Source of the DNA: Micrasema longulum
Lineage: Eukaryota > Arthropoda > Insecta > Trichoptera > Brachycentridae
NCBI GenBank assembly: GCA_022494885.1
Contig: JAGVSM010003626.1
Span: 124,001-188,000, forward strand
DNA length: 64,000 bases
Direction of reading: 5' to 3'
The position numbers and the translations under genes are program-made. The notes under the pieces were generated by a model, which worked only from the letters and a program-made list of their open reading frames with translations, was not told the origin of the DNA and did not search any database. Below are positions 43,090-55,539 of this stretch, in pieces. Position 1 is the first letter of the stretch, and each line of letters opens with the position of its first letter.

Positions 43090-44130
43090 GATTTCTTAAT
43101 GATTATTCGCAAAAGCTGGGAGTGTCATGAAAAATTACGATTTTGTTATTTCGGCAGTATATATTATATTCCCGACACATGCGGGCCATAGGTGTTTGGT
43201 ATGTAGCATTGCTCTAAAACAAAGGCAATTTAAATATGTCCCGATGTCTGCCTGTTCTCAATTCCGCATTTATTTGTATTTTATTGAAGGGGTTCGTACC
43301 TATCTACTTTATAGTCAAATATTTTATTGAGAAATTACGCGGCGCTCGTAATTTGAATTTACATTGGGACTTATATAAAAGGCACATTAACAACTTTTTT
43401 GAATTGATTCTATCTAGTTTATATGATTTTGATATTGAGGACATATAACTGTTTCCGGTTTTTAAAGGGATGGGTTACTATTTTAAGGGGATCCATCCAG
43501 CCAATCACAATTTCGTTTTCATCAAAAGACGGTAGTAAGTTTAAAAAAGACACAGCAATATATTTGTCAGTGCGTGCGACTGAGTCAAGCTGGGATAAAG
43601 TAAAATACAGTGTGCAAGTTTAAAAAAAAAAAGAATTTGAGCTCCAATGGATACTTTTAAAAACTGTTATTACTTTTGTTTTATAAATATGTATTATGTT
43701 ATAGTACGGACTCAAAGCCTAATTTATTTATTATACTTGAAATGTAAATATGTACTCTATCATTAATTTTCGTATAAAGTAAAAAATTTACATCTATTTT
43801 AGAATATTATTTATTCCTTAGTCTTTAGAGTATATCAATGAGGATATGATTAGTTTTATTCTTTATTTGGATAACCAACAGCTTTATTTATCTTAAATAT
43901 AAAAGAAAACAAATAAGCCAATCAAAGGTTTTCACAAAAACTTGAAAAATATTCTTGAACATAAAATAAACAGTAATCTAATATTAACCAAAAAGAAAAG
44001 AAAAATCACTGCGAATTATTTCGAAAGCAAACACCGTACGTCATTATGATTATTCGCAAGTTAATTTATGATTTTGTTAAACATTGAATTTTGTCTTTAA
44101 TAAGATGAAATAAGAGGAAAAAGAGGTCGG
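43090..44130. other. AT-rich stretch, no gene recognised
   Basis: Several short open frames but no recognised motif. A GATGATGATG run at 43081-43090 may be a remnant of an RTE- or SINE-C-type tail. Confidence 0.45.
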
Positions 44131-44672
44131 TATAGAAAGAAGGCGAGGTTTAGCATGGGCCGCCTTTGGTAAGCTTTCATATATCCTAAAATCTCCGAAG
44201 TATTTACATTATTTAAAGAAGAAACTTTTTGATGCTTGTGTTCTCCCTGTACTGACGTATGGCTGTGAAACTTTTGTGTTCACGAAAAAAAATTTACACA
44301 AATTATCAGTGACACAGAGAGCCATGGAAAGGAGAATGCTGGGTATTTCGTTGACAGACAGAAAAACCAATACATGGATTAGAGCGAGAACAAAGATTTC
44401 CGATGTGGTCCATAGGGCTGCCAACCAGAAATGGAGCTGGGCTGGTCATATAGCCAGAATCAAATACTCTAGATGGACCAAAAAAGTCCTGGAATGGCGA
44501 CCCAGAACGAGTAGAAGTGTCGGCAAGCCTCAGACAAGGTGGTCTGATGACATAAGACGAGTAGCAGGAAGTAGTTGGATGCGGTTGGCTCAGGATAGGG
44601 ACATATGGAGACTAAAGGGGGAAGCCTATGTTCAACATTGGACAAGAGACGGCTGATTATGATGATGAAGAG
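44130..44672 (+). pseudogene. RTE-type LINE, C-terminal end of ORF2
   Basis: Open from about 44130 to the stop at 44656: RRGLAWAAFGKLSYILKSPK, FDACVLPVLTYGCETFVFTK, QRAMERRMLGISLTDRKTNT, SDVVHRAANQKWSWAGHIAR, RWTKKVLEWRPRTSRSVGKP, RWSDDIRRVAGSSWMRLAQD and EAYVQHWTRDG. This is an unmistakable RTE-clade terminus and is well preserved. A short ATGATGATGA-like tail follows. Endonuclease and RT catalytic parts are missing, as for 5'-truncated RTE copies. It lies between the arms of the 41100/45860 inverted repeat. Confidence 0.9.
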
Positions 44673-45270
44673 GAATATGAGGAAGAAGGTTATATTTTAG
44701 TACTTTGGAAGGAACATTAATACATTAATAGATAGTTTGCATAGTAGTTTAGGACAGTCAATTGAACCAGAGGCAATTTTTAATAGATACATTATATCAG
44801 CTATTTCACCACGTTTTTGCTGAGGTAATAAGTGATATTTTAGTACATATTTGAATATATTGATCAGATTTAAACTCAAGTTTAAAATAAATAATCAATA
44901 ATTATTTTATTTTATAAAGTTTATATTTGAAGCACTGACTTTGTGGTTATTAATTATTAATTATTTCATTATTTATCCAGGTACATAATTAATTACATTA
45001 ACAAATATATTATAAAAAAGCAAAAAGATACTAAAAAATACTATTTAATTATTAATTAAAGCACACATATTTTTATCAAATACTTAAAATATTTTGTGTT
45101 GAACCAACACTTTATTCATATAAAACATAATAAAAGTAAAATATAATATACTTTGTTTGTCTTTTTAAAATATATAATAATAATAACGTGTTTATTGATG
45201 TCAAAACACTGAAATTTGCTAGACAAATAAAAACAGAAACATTACACAGGTATAGATTATTAACTACGTT
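44673..45270. other. AT-rich stretch, no gene recognised
   Basis: Very AT-rich with no supported feature. Confidence 0.5.
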
Positions 45271-45274
45271 TTAC

Positions 45275-45400
45275 TACTACTTACCCATTGATGCATAGGA
45301 CCCTTCATTGGTACACCAAATGCAGTGTATCTTGATAATTTTATAACATAAAGGTAAGATAATCAGCCCTACGCTTCAGAACCAGTCCAAGGTATCACAC
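45275..45400 (-). mobile_element. SINE group C body fragment
   Basis: CATTGATGCATAGG, GTACACCAAATGCAGTGTAT, AACATAAAGGTAAGATAATC and CCTACGCTTCAGAACCAGTC match the group C body at 40195-40285. Confidence 0.65.
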
Positions 45401-45489
45401 ATGGCAACGAAAAGGATGACGAAAAGACTCGGAAGGCTACATTCAAGAAGACAGCCCCCGACTTCACTTTTCAATTTTCTGTGATTCTC

Positions 45490-45860
45490 GGTGATTTCTA
45501 TGCGACATCACATCGGTGATAGGTAACAAAGAACTCACACGAGAAATAAAACATGCTCAATATAGATTAGGCAATTGGTAAAATAAACCAAAGTAGGGAA
45601 CAAAATGCCGAACACTCCTCTAGTGAAACGGAAGGCCTGTTGACTACTGCCAACGAGCGGCTTCTCTTGAAGAGTTTCAAGTGGTTTCCTCTCCACATGA
45701 GCAAATGCTGAGAAGTTCCTGATTGGCATACTTTGGTATATCCTTCCTGATCGTAACACTTTTGATAAATTTAAAGAAATTTAATAAACGAAAAATAATT
45801 TTTTTGAAATACAAACCTAGTATATTATAAACAATGCAACTCCCACATAAAAAAAACACC
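45490..45860 (-). repeat. Right copy of an inverted repeat pair (partner 41100-41500)
   Basis: Inverted match to 41100-41500, as listed there. The minus-strand frame contains HVERKPLETLQEKPLVGSSQ and TRGVFGILFPTLVYFTNCL. Intervening DNA contains three LINE ends of different types, so the pair may be two independent insertions rather than arms of one element. Confidence 0.75.
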
Positions 45861-45865
45861 AATGA

Positions 45866-46552
45866 AATATTAATATGAAAATCAAATCTCAATAAATATT
45901 TCACATTGACCCCCTAAGATAATTGAATCCCAGTAGAATAAGTAACTTGCAAGTTTTGTATTCTATGTGATGTTTAAAATTTAGTTCTGTGTCAAAATAA
46001 ACCTTGAGATCCATAATAACGTTAACTCATAATAGTTGGTCACCGAGAGTGTAGTAAAAATTAATCCGGTTAATTTTACGAGTAAAACTTATAGATCAGT
46101 ACTTTTAATGATTATTTGCGTATCATTTTTATAGCACCAACTCAATAAGTATGCATGTAAGTTTGCAATTCATCAATCCACTAGTTGATCAGTTTTTGTG
46201 ATTTGTTTCAAATCAGGGTCACTGGTTAAATCAATTAGATTTTCATAATCACTAGCGCTTAAGCGTACTTTATCTGTCACGGAAAATGGATTCCAAACCC
46301 AAGGATTGACTTACTAGCTTTGTGAAAATATTGCGAAAGAGTTGTTTTCGTACAGAATTACTAAAAATTTTTTCGGAACACCTTTCAGGCTTCGTGGAAC
46401 ATAGTTTGGGAAACCCCTCAATAGACTATTCATATTGTAGGCATACTCTTGTTCCATAAAAATATATCTTTCTGAATCGAACCACGTCCTTGAAATAGAG
46501 AAGGTTCAAAGCGATTTTCGCGATACATATTTCAAAAAGAAAATAATAATTC
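45866..46552. other. Unassigned AT-rich DNA
   Basis: No gene, RNA or known repeat recognised. Confidence 0.45.
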
Positions 46553-46990
46553 AACAATGTTTAGAGTATGTCCAAATGTTTGCAGACTTTGCTGGATTGG
46601 AAGTTTTTTTATTTTTTTTTCCATATAACAAACAATGATAAATAATGCAAATAATGTACAAATAATATTTTAGATTTAAATTTGTTGCAAACAGTGATGG
46701 AAAACATTTCGGTTTAGCTGGTTTAACTTTACAAACGTCAACAGATAGAAGAGTCGAAGGAATGTAGATGTTAATAAGCAGAATGGTAAATGTTACACAG
46801 TGCGTAAAGTGTCCACTTAAACCAGCCAATGGCAGTTCATAAGCCCTGTGAATGCCCAGACTTAATTATTCCCCTCTGTAAAATGTTATTTATGTCTGTT
46901 GTAATATGTTAATATTAACAGCTCCCCCTAGGGTTGAATCCAGTCCTTGTCAACAAAAATTTGTACAAACTCAAACCATTATTATTATGA
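46553..46990. repeat. Repeat family R, copy h, with an inverted end
   Basis: Starts with the R end in minus orientation (CAACAATGTTTAGAGTATGT, CAGACTTTGCTGGATT). An AT-rich insert of about 100 bp follows, then the plus orientation from GTCAACAGATAGAAGAGTCG through GTGTCCACTTAAACCAGCCA to AATCCAGTCCTTGTCAACAA. It shows that the R element can carry terminal inverted repeats. Confidence 0.7.
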
Positions 46991-47090
46991 TTTTTTTTTA
47001 GTTTATATGATAAAATAAAAGATTAGTATTATTATTTAATAATTTAACTGTTGATTGATTTGGTGTTTATTGTGTAGAACTCCATATTTA

Positions 47091-47340
47091 AACTTATAAT
47101 ATAAGAAATCAAACGCTGATTTGAGTCTACTGAACACGTTACTTTATTTTTACAAATATAAAAACAAAAACTTCGTGACAATTGTTTCGCCTTGTTAGGG
47201 CATTTTCAAACGAATACATGACATTGCTATTGCGAACAAGGCGAAACAATTGTCAGGAAATTTTTCTTTTTATATTTGAAAAAATAAAATAACGTGTTCA
47301 TTAGACTCAAATCAGTGTTTGGTTTCTTTTATTCTAAGTT
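47091..47340. repeat. Hairpin MITE, arms about 105 bp
   Basis: The left arm (47091-47197) and right arm (47235-47340) are near-perfect inverted copies, including CTGATTTGAGTCTA.TGAACA, GACAATTGTTTCGCCTTGTT and its complement, around a loop of about 37 bp. No coding. The extreme symmetry and small size fit a MITE. A one-arm relative lies at 13440-13530. Confidence 0.85.
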
Positions 47341-47343
47341 TTT

Positions 47344-49160
47344 ATAATTAAACAAAATATACCTAAATTAAAAAACAATTTATATAATACACTAATTGAT
47401 TATCTCTGTCCCTAATATTTTAATAGCATTTAATTGAAAAGTCAAAATGCTTTCAGCTTTTTTGAGACTTTCTGGCTACTTATTTTTTTTTTTAAATCAA
47501 ATATATCACATGAAAATTAATCGTTAAATAGCTTACAAATGGCCTTTATATTAAAAATGACCCCAAAATAAGGTTATTGGGTAAATAATGAGAACGCATT
47601 TACATATTTATATTTTGTTTAAAAAAGTATAAAATATTGAAAAACAAAAAAAAAACTTTTTTTTTAAATATTATTTTAGTAGTCTAAGAATATATATTTT
47701 TTTTAAATCTACAGGAATCAATTCAGATCTGAAAGGATTAAGTGACTCGTTGTTTTTTCTTGCAATATGTCCGAAATATAATAAAATTCTCTTTCTGGAA
47801 GTCGTGGAGAGTCTCGGTTATTGATGGTTCCTGGCAGATAGACACGCGTGTGCGTTTTGTAGTCAGCGTTGCCAACATTCAACAAACTAAAATCGGTAGG
47901 TTCAGAAAAGTATATCGGTAGATTTGCTATTAGCTGGAACTCGAATTCAAAAAAAAATATTTTACTTTTACTTTTTACGAGCCACGCTGCAAAACACTTT
48001 TATTCATTTGACAGTTTAGTTTTTTTAATAAAAAAAAAAAACAGTTTTATTTCGACAGTTATGCATACCACAAACAGTTCATAAGCCGTGGTCAGCTGCA
48101 GTGGAAAAGGTGGCAGATGTCATAAAAAAATTGCCAATTGTTCACGATATTTAAAAATCGGTAAAATTACCATCGATTTAGGTAGATGGCCCCCAAAATC
48201 AGAAGAGTTAGCAACACTGCTTGCAGTCCACATCAAAAGCATCCACTAAATACCCGATTTCGTTTTAAAGACTAAATGTCTTTCTTCGGAATCACTAATG
48301 GAAGCGAGAATTTCGTTTCATTGCGAATTGATATTATTATATAGATTATATTTCTTCCCCTATCAACTGAATATTTAAATGTATAACATTCAATGTCCCT
48401 TTCACTGTCGCTATTAAACCCCCTCGTCATCTTCATGGTAAGGAGAAAAGGAAGCTTAAATAAAATAAATCCATAAACCATTTCAATTTTTTTTATGTTG
48501 ACAGTGGTAGGGAATGTTAGTATCTACTCTCTGGAGCACCAGAAGACCCCCAGGTGACCCTCAAGTCCGGTCACGGTTGATGCACCCAAAAACAGCAGAC
48601 TAACCCAAAGACTACTGGTTACAAATCAACTTTTGCCAACACTCATACCTACTCAAACTGTGAAAGAATTCTATGTCATCAAGCAAAAGCGACAAAGAAG
48701 ACGTTTATTCCGTGCTCAGGGAAACCCTCAAACAAAAAACACAATATCGTAGTCTCCAGAAGACATTTTTTTAAATATATAATTGTATTCACACCCACCT
48801 TTGTAGGTAAAAAGTTCGTAAAATGGTGCGTGGTCTCTAGCAAATGATTGCTCCTGACTTCTCTGTCAGCAGCCAACCACTGCGTATCCTCCCCATCAGT
48901 TGTGAGCTATCTGCAGTAAACATCCGGGGCTAGGCAATCCGATGACTCGACGGCTGCGACTCTCGAGAAGCATCCGCGGTGTACGGCCCAGTCAACCAAA
49001 TTATTCTCAGTTCCGTCTCATTGCCTCCAGCTGTAATAATGAATGAAGCTTCTATTATAAATTTGCGATTGTTATTAAGGAAGTTACCTATTGTTATTAC
49101 CCATCCGACTGAATATTCCATCACTGTCTATATGGTCATTTGCGCTAAATGATTGCGCAT
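47344..49160. other. Unassigned DNA with a SINE-B tail
   Basis: 47555-47615 (ATGACCCCAAAATAAGG, TTGGGTAAATAATGAGAACG) matches the tail of SINE group B. The rest has no recognised TE protein, RNA or gene. 48500-49100 is less AT-rich than its surroundings but has no long frame or splice-supported coding that I can defend. Confidence 0.45.
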
Positions 49161-49299
49161 GGCTTTCCGCGCTCGACCTAAATCTCTAATTAAAATTAAA
49201 CGCTTCAAGTCTGTAGAAATCGGTGTCAAAAGTTAAAGTTCGGTCAAATTTGGAAATAAAATAATTAGCTAATAAATAATCTAGTGTTTTTAAGTTTCC

Positions 49300-49550
49300 A
49301 AAGACCTTGACTGATACGGGTGTTGAAATAAAACCAACTAGTCCAAGAAAAAGTATTAAAATCGAAAAAAACTGTTTTCCGGTGTTGCCTAGTAAGAGTA
49401 TGTAGATTAAATAATTCCGTCTGATGAATCTAACTCGCATTTTATTTACGTTCAAAGCATTAACTTTGTAGTCGAACATGTAATTAGTTCAATTTCAATT
49501 TTCAAAGTTCAATAAGGTGAATATCACCCGCATAAATAAATAAAAGTTCC
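49300..49550 (-). repeat. Repeat family R, copy i (partial) joined to the 21640-type block
   Basis: GGTGTTGCCTAGTAAG, TTAAATAATTCCGTCTGATG and ATCTAACTCGCAT are R blocks. They are followed by GTTCAAAGCATTAACTTTGT, the reverse of the block at 21612-21632 and 27141-27168. This links the two repeat types physically. Confidence 0.6.
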
Positions 49551-49559
49551 ATCAGGTTG

Positions 49560-49815
49560 ACGAAGTTAGTCGTAAACTTTATAGCAGTTTGCGCTCACTT
49601 GAAAGATTGCAGAATTTCTTGCAAATTAATGTTAAGCAAACATTAGTTCAGAGCTTACTTCTTCCACTCCTCGATTATGCAAATGTATGTTATCCAGATG
49701 CTTACTGCATAAGGTATATTTTTGGTCTTAGGAAATATGACTACATTTCTGATTATCGTAGGCAACTGAAATGGCTCAAAATTAGACAGCGGACCCTAAA
49801 TGCTTGTGTATGAGC
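49560..49815 (+). pseudogene. LINE ORF2 C-terminal fragment
   Basis: Reads VDEVSRKLYSSLRSLERLQN, FLQINVKQTLVQSLLLPLLD, YANVCYPDA, a gap, then RYIFGLRKYDYISDYRRQLK and WLKIRQRTLNACV before a stop. The order matches the region after the RT domain in insect LINEs (K.AL.QSL..P..DY...CY, then R.IFGL.K.D.....R..LKWL.I). A deletion removes the middle. Clade not assigned. Confidence 0.7.
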
Positions 49816-49929
49816 TGCACTGTAACCGAACACTGAGCTACCTGTTGAAACTGACTGTATGAAGGTCCGGCTGAGGCTGACTGAACTAAAAACGATACAT
49901 GTGTACTGTTGTCTATACCTTCTTTTTAC

Positions 49930-50085
49930 TTCCTAGTGGGGAGTTTAGGATCACCATTCCCCTTTCCGCATCGAGAAGTTGCAAAGCGGAACTGCATTGG
50001 TATCTAAATGTACCGTATTTTGATCATCTGTAACATGAAGGTAATGAGATCAGTCTTTCGCTTCAGGCGCCAGTCCAGGAACAAT
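49930..50085 (-). mobile_element. SINE group C body fragment
   Basis: ATTCCCCTTTCCGCATC, TGTAACATGAAGGTAATGAG and ATCAGTCTTTCGCTTCAGGC match the group C body. Confidence 0.65.
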
Positions 50086-51205
50086 GGATTCAAAAACTGT
50101 TTACAAAATACATACATAAAATAAATAAATAAAAATGTTAGTGCAATATTCATCATTCTACGAATGTTTGAGAGCTTTTTATTTTTTATCTCTGGCGGTT
50201 TTCCGAAAGCCACTTTTTTATTTTACTCTATTTGTTTACAATCATATTATATTTGCAAAATATTTTCTTAGTTGGCATAATTTATGTAAATGCGATAATA
50301 ATTTGTGTTATATCAAATTTTAATTCGCTGCAAGATATCGAATCTCGTATCACAGAATCAAACCTTTGACGCCCAATAATTTATGGATAACTTTGGAAAA
50401 TATTTACCATAAATGACCCTACCTGTCTACTAACCTTGAAAGTTTTTACCTTAGAGTATTCGGACATATTTCCCAATTTAATATATTTACACATTTTCCA
50501 AATAACCCTAAATTTAAGTGTGAAGTACGTGGGCAAAATATATATTGAAATCTCAGTATTAACATATCACACACAGAAATAGAAAAAGGTAAAAAAAACT
50601 TTCTTGACTTTTCTTTAACTCTTAAAAGACCGTGGTAAATAACTTTTTTCGCACGCGGTGATAAAACATCGTGTTACTACTAAAAAAAACTAGGAAAAAA
50701 AATATTCTTATGTTTAGAAATCTTGAAAAAAAAACTTCATGAGGACATTTTGTTTAATAGAATGTAATTTAATAATTTTGTGCAAATAAACAAATAATTT
50801 AGCCCTGTTAAGGCAAAATAAAAATAAAAAATGCCGTTCATATTACGCGCGTGCGTCCCCCATCACTGTCATCAACCGACTGAATACTGAATATGTTTTA
50901 CACAACACCTGCCACAGAACAGCGGCTCTGTCTTCCTTGTTATGAGTTCTATCTTCGTGCTCTCTCTAATACAGATTTATTGTTGAATTAGCGGACATTC
51001 AGTCTTCGCGCAGCAAGGACGAATATTTTTTGTATTAACATTCAGCATAGTAATATAAATTTCACTTTCAAAATCCGATGTGAAAATGTCTATTTGGAAT
51101 TACAAAAATTACCAATTCATATTTTATTTTTAAATAAGAGAGATATATTAAGTCTTGTATCCTATGTCGACTAGTGTGACATCACAGCCACGCATGAGTT
51201 AAGAA
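50086..51205. other. AT-rich stretch with a LINE-type tail
   Basis: No gene recognised. 50801-50830 (AGCCCTGTTAAGGCAAAATA and more A-rich units) resembles the hairpin/A-rich LINE ends. 50830-51010 is less AT-rich without coding. Confidence 0.45.
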
Positions 51206-51209
51206 TAAA

Positions 51210-51480
51210 AAATAAAACAAATGATTTCGATATCTACTTTAAACAAACATATACAGACACAATTATTCGGATTGCCTAGGTACTGCAGTGCCTTTGAAAT
51301 GTTTACAGCTGGACGAATAAACACCTTCGCTGCCCTGCTTCGCCAAAGAGCCTGGAGCCTATGGGAACGCCTAAAAAAGTCTAATAACAAAATTCTCCAA
51401 GCCACTGCAGAGTGGATCCAATCACCGTTGTTCAAGCGATGGCGCGATATGTTAAGACCACCATAAGTGCTGCAATATAA
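51210..51480 (+). pseudogene. LINE ORF2 C-terminal fragment (GLPRYCSAFEMF type)
   Basis: A short frame reads LNKHIQTQLFGLPRYCSAFE, MFTAGRINTFAALLRQRAWS, LWERLKKSNNKILQATAEWI and ends FKRWRDMLRPP. The GLP..CSA..MF....I.....L+R+....+.R+..S.N pattern is the common end of several insect LINE polyproteins. It is followed by the TTTATG-rich repeat at 51486-51600 and an A-rich tail near 51640-51680. Confidence 0.7.
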
Positions 51481-51485
51481 AATTT

Positions 51486-51600
51486 TATTTTATGTTTATA
51501 TTTATGTTTATTGTTATATTTATGTTTATTGTTATATTTATGTTTATTGTTATATTTTTGTTTATATTTATATTTATGTTCATGTTTATATGTTTATATT
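51486..51600. repeat. Minisatellite, unit ATATTTATGTTTATTGTT
   Basis: About three near-perfect 18-bp units followed by degenerate TTTATA/TTTATG units. Confidence 0.85.
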
Positions 51601-52099
51601 GTAGAATTGGCTCTGCACTTTATAGCCATTTTACTGGAATAAAAATTTAAAAATTTAAAAATTTAAATAAATAAATATAATTCCTGAAATCATCCAATTG
51701 CCCATGAACATTCCGCATTCCATTCAATGATACATAGATAATTAAATTAATGTTCTACTAGATAAAACTAATTTTAAAAAGGACATAACACGATAAAACA
51801 TGTTGCTAATAAAAATGCATATAATGAGAACTTAATTGATAAACGATTAAATCAAAAACAAAACGCAAACTTATAGATAAATAAAATAAATTAGTGGTTA
51901 AAAACTAAGTTATTTTATTTATTTTACTATAATGAATAACCACAAACTGAGTGCTGTGTAAATTATTACTGCATTACAAATTAATATTTATATTCTACTC
52001 ACACAATGAAAAAACCTTACTCATCCAAACAATGGAGTCGGATTATTTTTATAAATGTAAAATTTTCGAAACAACTATCTTATTCCCTACTATCAAACA

Positions 52100-52545
52100 T
52101 TTAACCTGCATACTACACAACTAATAATAAAGAAACATTGTTTAAAAAATCACAAAGGTAATGTCCCTAAATATAACAAATCTGGCATATACCAATTAAA
52201 TTGTCATCATTGCGATTCAATCTACATTTAAAAAAACTAGAAGGAACATTAATATTATTTTTTCTGAATTCATAAACTATCATATCAGACAAAATAATCA
52301 TAACTTTAATAAAGACACTGAATTGAAGACGCTACATGTTAAAAATAAAATATTAAAATAAGACAACTCGGAAATCTTAGAAAATAAAAAAGCGATTAAT
52401 AATTTTAAAAAATATATAAATAACCAAATTAATAATATTTCTTTTATTCCACTCCTGTCTATTTTCAATGATCGTATCCATCTTTACAAGATCAACATGA
52501 CAAAACGACTTGACTTATGGGCCCTGTATGTTTCGATGTAATATT
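52100..52545 (+). pseudogene. Penelope-like retroelement remnant, GIY-YIG region
   Basis: One frame reads KNHKGNVPKYNKSGIYQLNC, HHCDSIYI, a stop, then interrupted KN..KEH. This matches the SGIYKL.C..C...YVGQT....RF.EH start of the GIY-YIG endonuclease of Penelope-like elements. Farther along, another frame reads FNKDTELKTLHVKNKILK, SEILENKKAINNFKKYINNQ and INN, matching the later E...L...L.KLE.I.....LN pattern. Stops and a short deletion around the catalytic Arg/Glu region show the copy is dead. Confidence 0.65.
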
Positions 52546-52973
52546 TAGTAATCAATGTTTAAATAAAACAGAATAGAATTTTAAGAATATAATTTCAATA
52601 AGAAAGTTAATTACACCTCAATAAAGAAGCGTAGCTTTGCAACTGGTCGGTCGAAAAAATCAAAAATAATTTACTAAAACAAAGCTGTTTTATATTTATT
52701 AAATAATTGTAAGAATAAAACTATGAAACCCTTATAAGAAATGTGTTTTAAGGGCAGCTTGCCCACCACTTACCGCACACCACATCTGAGGATATAAACC
52801 TCCATGGCGGTGCCCACATACACGAAAAAGATGCTGGTTGCTGAAGGAGAAAAGCTTCTTAAGGAACTTTCTGTAATCTGGTAGCCTTGGAATCTTTCTG
52901 CTGAAAGAAGGTAATTCAAAAGTACATAATATTCACTTCATTGCATATGCACACATACACACACACATACACA

Positions 52974-53005
<32 letters not shown>

Positions 53006-54955
53006 TACACACACACATACATATGCACACATATATACATACATACATGTGTACGCACATTTATATATATATACATACACATACACATAATATATGTATT
53101 GTTATAGAGATACACTTTGTCAAATTTAGTAGATAAAGAAAAAATATTTTGAATTTTAAACATATTAATTTATAGCCTTTAGAATACATAATCTATAATA
53201 ATATATAGACGGACAAAATATATCAACTTAACTTTATTTGTTACCTAGCCATATATAAAAACCTAAAGACCGGTTTCAAAGCTACAAAAGCTTAATTGAC
53301 TTATGAATCCTATCTTATTTTTTTTCTAATATCACATCAAAATATATGGAGCTAATGAGTCAAGTCTTTTCGTCACGTTGTGCTAGTAAAGATGGAAAGT
53401 GTGAAGTGAGATGAATGCGATCTTTAAAACTGTCCCGTGTGAGTTGAATTCGTTCAGGAACGAATCCAACTTAATCCGGCTCACCCAAAAAATACACATA
53501 TTGATATTAGTGGCCGTGAAAACCTACACACCCATTTAATTCAAATATAAATTTTGAATTTTTATATTCAATTTTTCATTCAGAAAATCTAATTTTACTT
53601 TCTAGAAAAAAGACCACTCTGTTTACTTCCCGTTGTAATACTGGTCATGATTTTTTAACTTATGGACCTTTTCTATGATACCTTGTTGAAAAATACAATT
53701 ATATATGTAGTTTCCTTACGAAAAAAAATGGGTAAAGCATAAAAATGCACACAAGTCTTGTACTTCTGTAAATACGATTTCATAAACATTGAGATATAAT
53801 AAATAAAGATGACATTCCATACAAATCCGAGCTATAAAGTCGTCTCCAAAGGAGAGAGAATGACTAGCGGAGGTAACAAGTGTCGTCACGTCATTTCACG
53901 TCGACTTTGGCAGCCAAAACAAGTAGTACAGTAAAAAGCACGGACTGTTTATATCGGTCTACTGTAAGTTTTATTCAGTCATGTCGCTCCCTTCCTCACA
54001 CGCGTCACCTTTGTATGTCGTTTCACTATACACCTGACTTACTGAGCAGGACAGAGATAGGGATAACTCACGACTAATGACTAACTTGTAACATATTAAT
54101 AAGACGTTTTTGAACATTAATATAGCTATTTTAAACAAGTTTTTATTAAGATAAAAACATTACTTACCGGTAAAAAGTTATACCGTCGCTTTTCCAGATC
54201 AATTTGTGCACTATTATAGCGTACATATAGGCATTTAAGTAATTACGAGGTGACAAAAATTTAAAAGTAGCCGGGGACTGCTCGCAACAGACTAAAGTCT
54301 GTTCTATCAAACCTATGCCAATTGGCCCCGGGTCGAAAGGCCATGTTTCGAACGCTCGTGCTTACTCTAGTTATACACCTCAATGTTCATAGCGTAATAA
54401 AATATTTCCTGATAAATTGTCACTTATTTTCCAAACGCTAGTAAAGTTGACAGATGACACGTGTCAATAATAAATAAAACATGGCGTCGATAAGTCACTC
54501 TCAGTTGTTATTTAGCGGGAATCTGTTATCCGCGTAATGGAGGATTGTCTGCGGCCGCGTAATGGCGCCGTAAGGAGACAAAAATATACAATGAAATAAT
54601 AATACATTAACTGTAACCCATATTATTTATGTCCTTCCGTACAGCCTCGTGTGGTCATCATAAACGTGAACTCTCTTCGATTTAACGATCACGCGTCGGC
54701 GTTGTGAAGTCGGTATTACACTATTGAAACGAAACCCTAAAATTAAAGTTTTTAAGAATTATTTTTAAGAAGTTTAGAGGAATTATTTTATTTTGTAGCG
54801 CAAGTTTTTTACGACTTAAAGGAAAACAAATATTTGGGTCAATAATAAGGAACCTTAAAATTTATTTAAAAAATGCGGGTTTTTAAGAGGTTTCTCAATT
54901 AAATGTTTTTAGATATTCTTATCTTATAAGCTTAGAATCTTAGATAAAGGACTGT
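52546..54955. other. Unassigned DNA with a CA microsatellite
   Basis: 52949-53100 is an ACAC/ACAT microsatellite; open frames across it are artefacts. 53815-54080 and 54290-54560 are less AT-rich, the latter with GCGGCCGCGTAATGGCGCCG near 54552. No coding remnant or RNA gene was recognised. Confidence 0.5.
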
Positions 54956-54959
54956 AATG

Positions 54960-55530
54960 GCAGCATGTTTAGAGTAAAATATTTTGTTCCAGTAAAAACA
55001 TTAAGATTTATTTATCAATCATTGGCGGAATCAATTTTTAGTTATGGTATTACTAGTTGGGGTCTTTCTTGTAAAACCAACACTTAAAAAATTCAAGTTT
55101 TACAAAACTTGGCTCTTAAATTAATCAACAGATTAGCTAGAATTGACAAGAAAAGGGTACCCGAACTTCTTAAAAAGCAAGGGTGCCTGTACGTAAGTTC
55201 TATTCAATCGCTCAAATTTGTTACTAGATATCGATTTGATAGTATCAACCAGAAAAGGTATATACATTTACATAAAACAAGGCTAGCACAATGTGAAGGC
55301 TTGTCAGTATCGAGGTTTGTAAACAAGTGTGGTCAAAGAATGCTTCATTGTACAATTCCTAATTTTTTTAATAAAATTCCTTAACAGATCTTAAAAGAAA
55401 GTGTTGACAAAACGTTTAAGACAAAAATATTAAATGGCTAATATGTAACAAGGCTTTAAATTGATTATTGTTTTATGTTAACAGTCATCTATTTAAATTT
55501 TTGTAAATGTTTTTTTTAATAAAAAAATCG
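54960..55530 (+). pseudogene. LINE ORF2 C-terminus
   Basis: Reads VPVKTLRFIYQSLAESIFSY, GITSWGLSCKTNT, a stop, then a long open piece with KIQVLQNLALKLINRLARID, KKRVPELLKKQGCLYVSSIQ and SLKFVTRYRFDSIN, ending CTIPNFFNKIP. The L..IY.+L..S...YGI..WG....... ...QN..+K.I pattern is that of the post-RT LINE C-terminus. One stop and no RT active site. The 3' end is near 55530. Confidence 0.7.
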
Positions 55531-55539
55531 TATGTTTTA

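Noticed and set aside
47869..49124. Host exons in the less AT-rich part of 47344-49160
   Set aside because: Only short frames with no recognisable domain, and no convincing splice-site series could be argued by eye.
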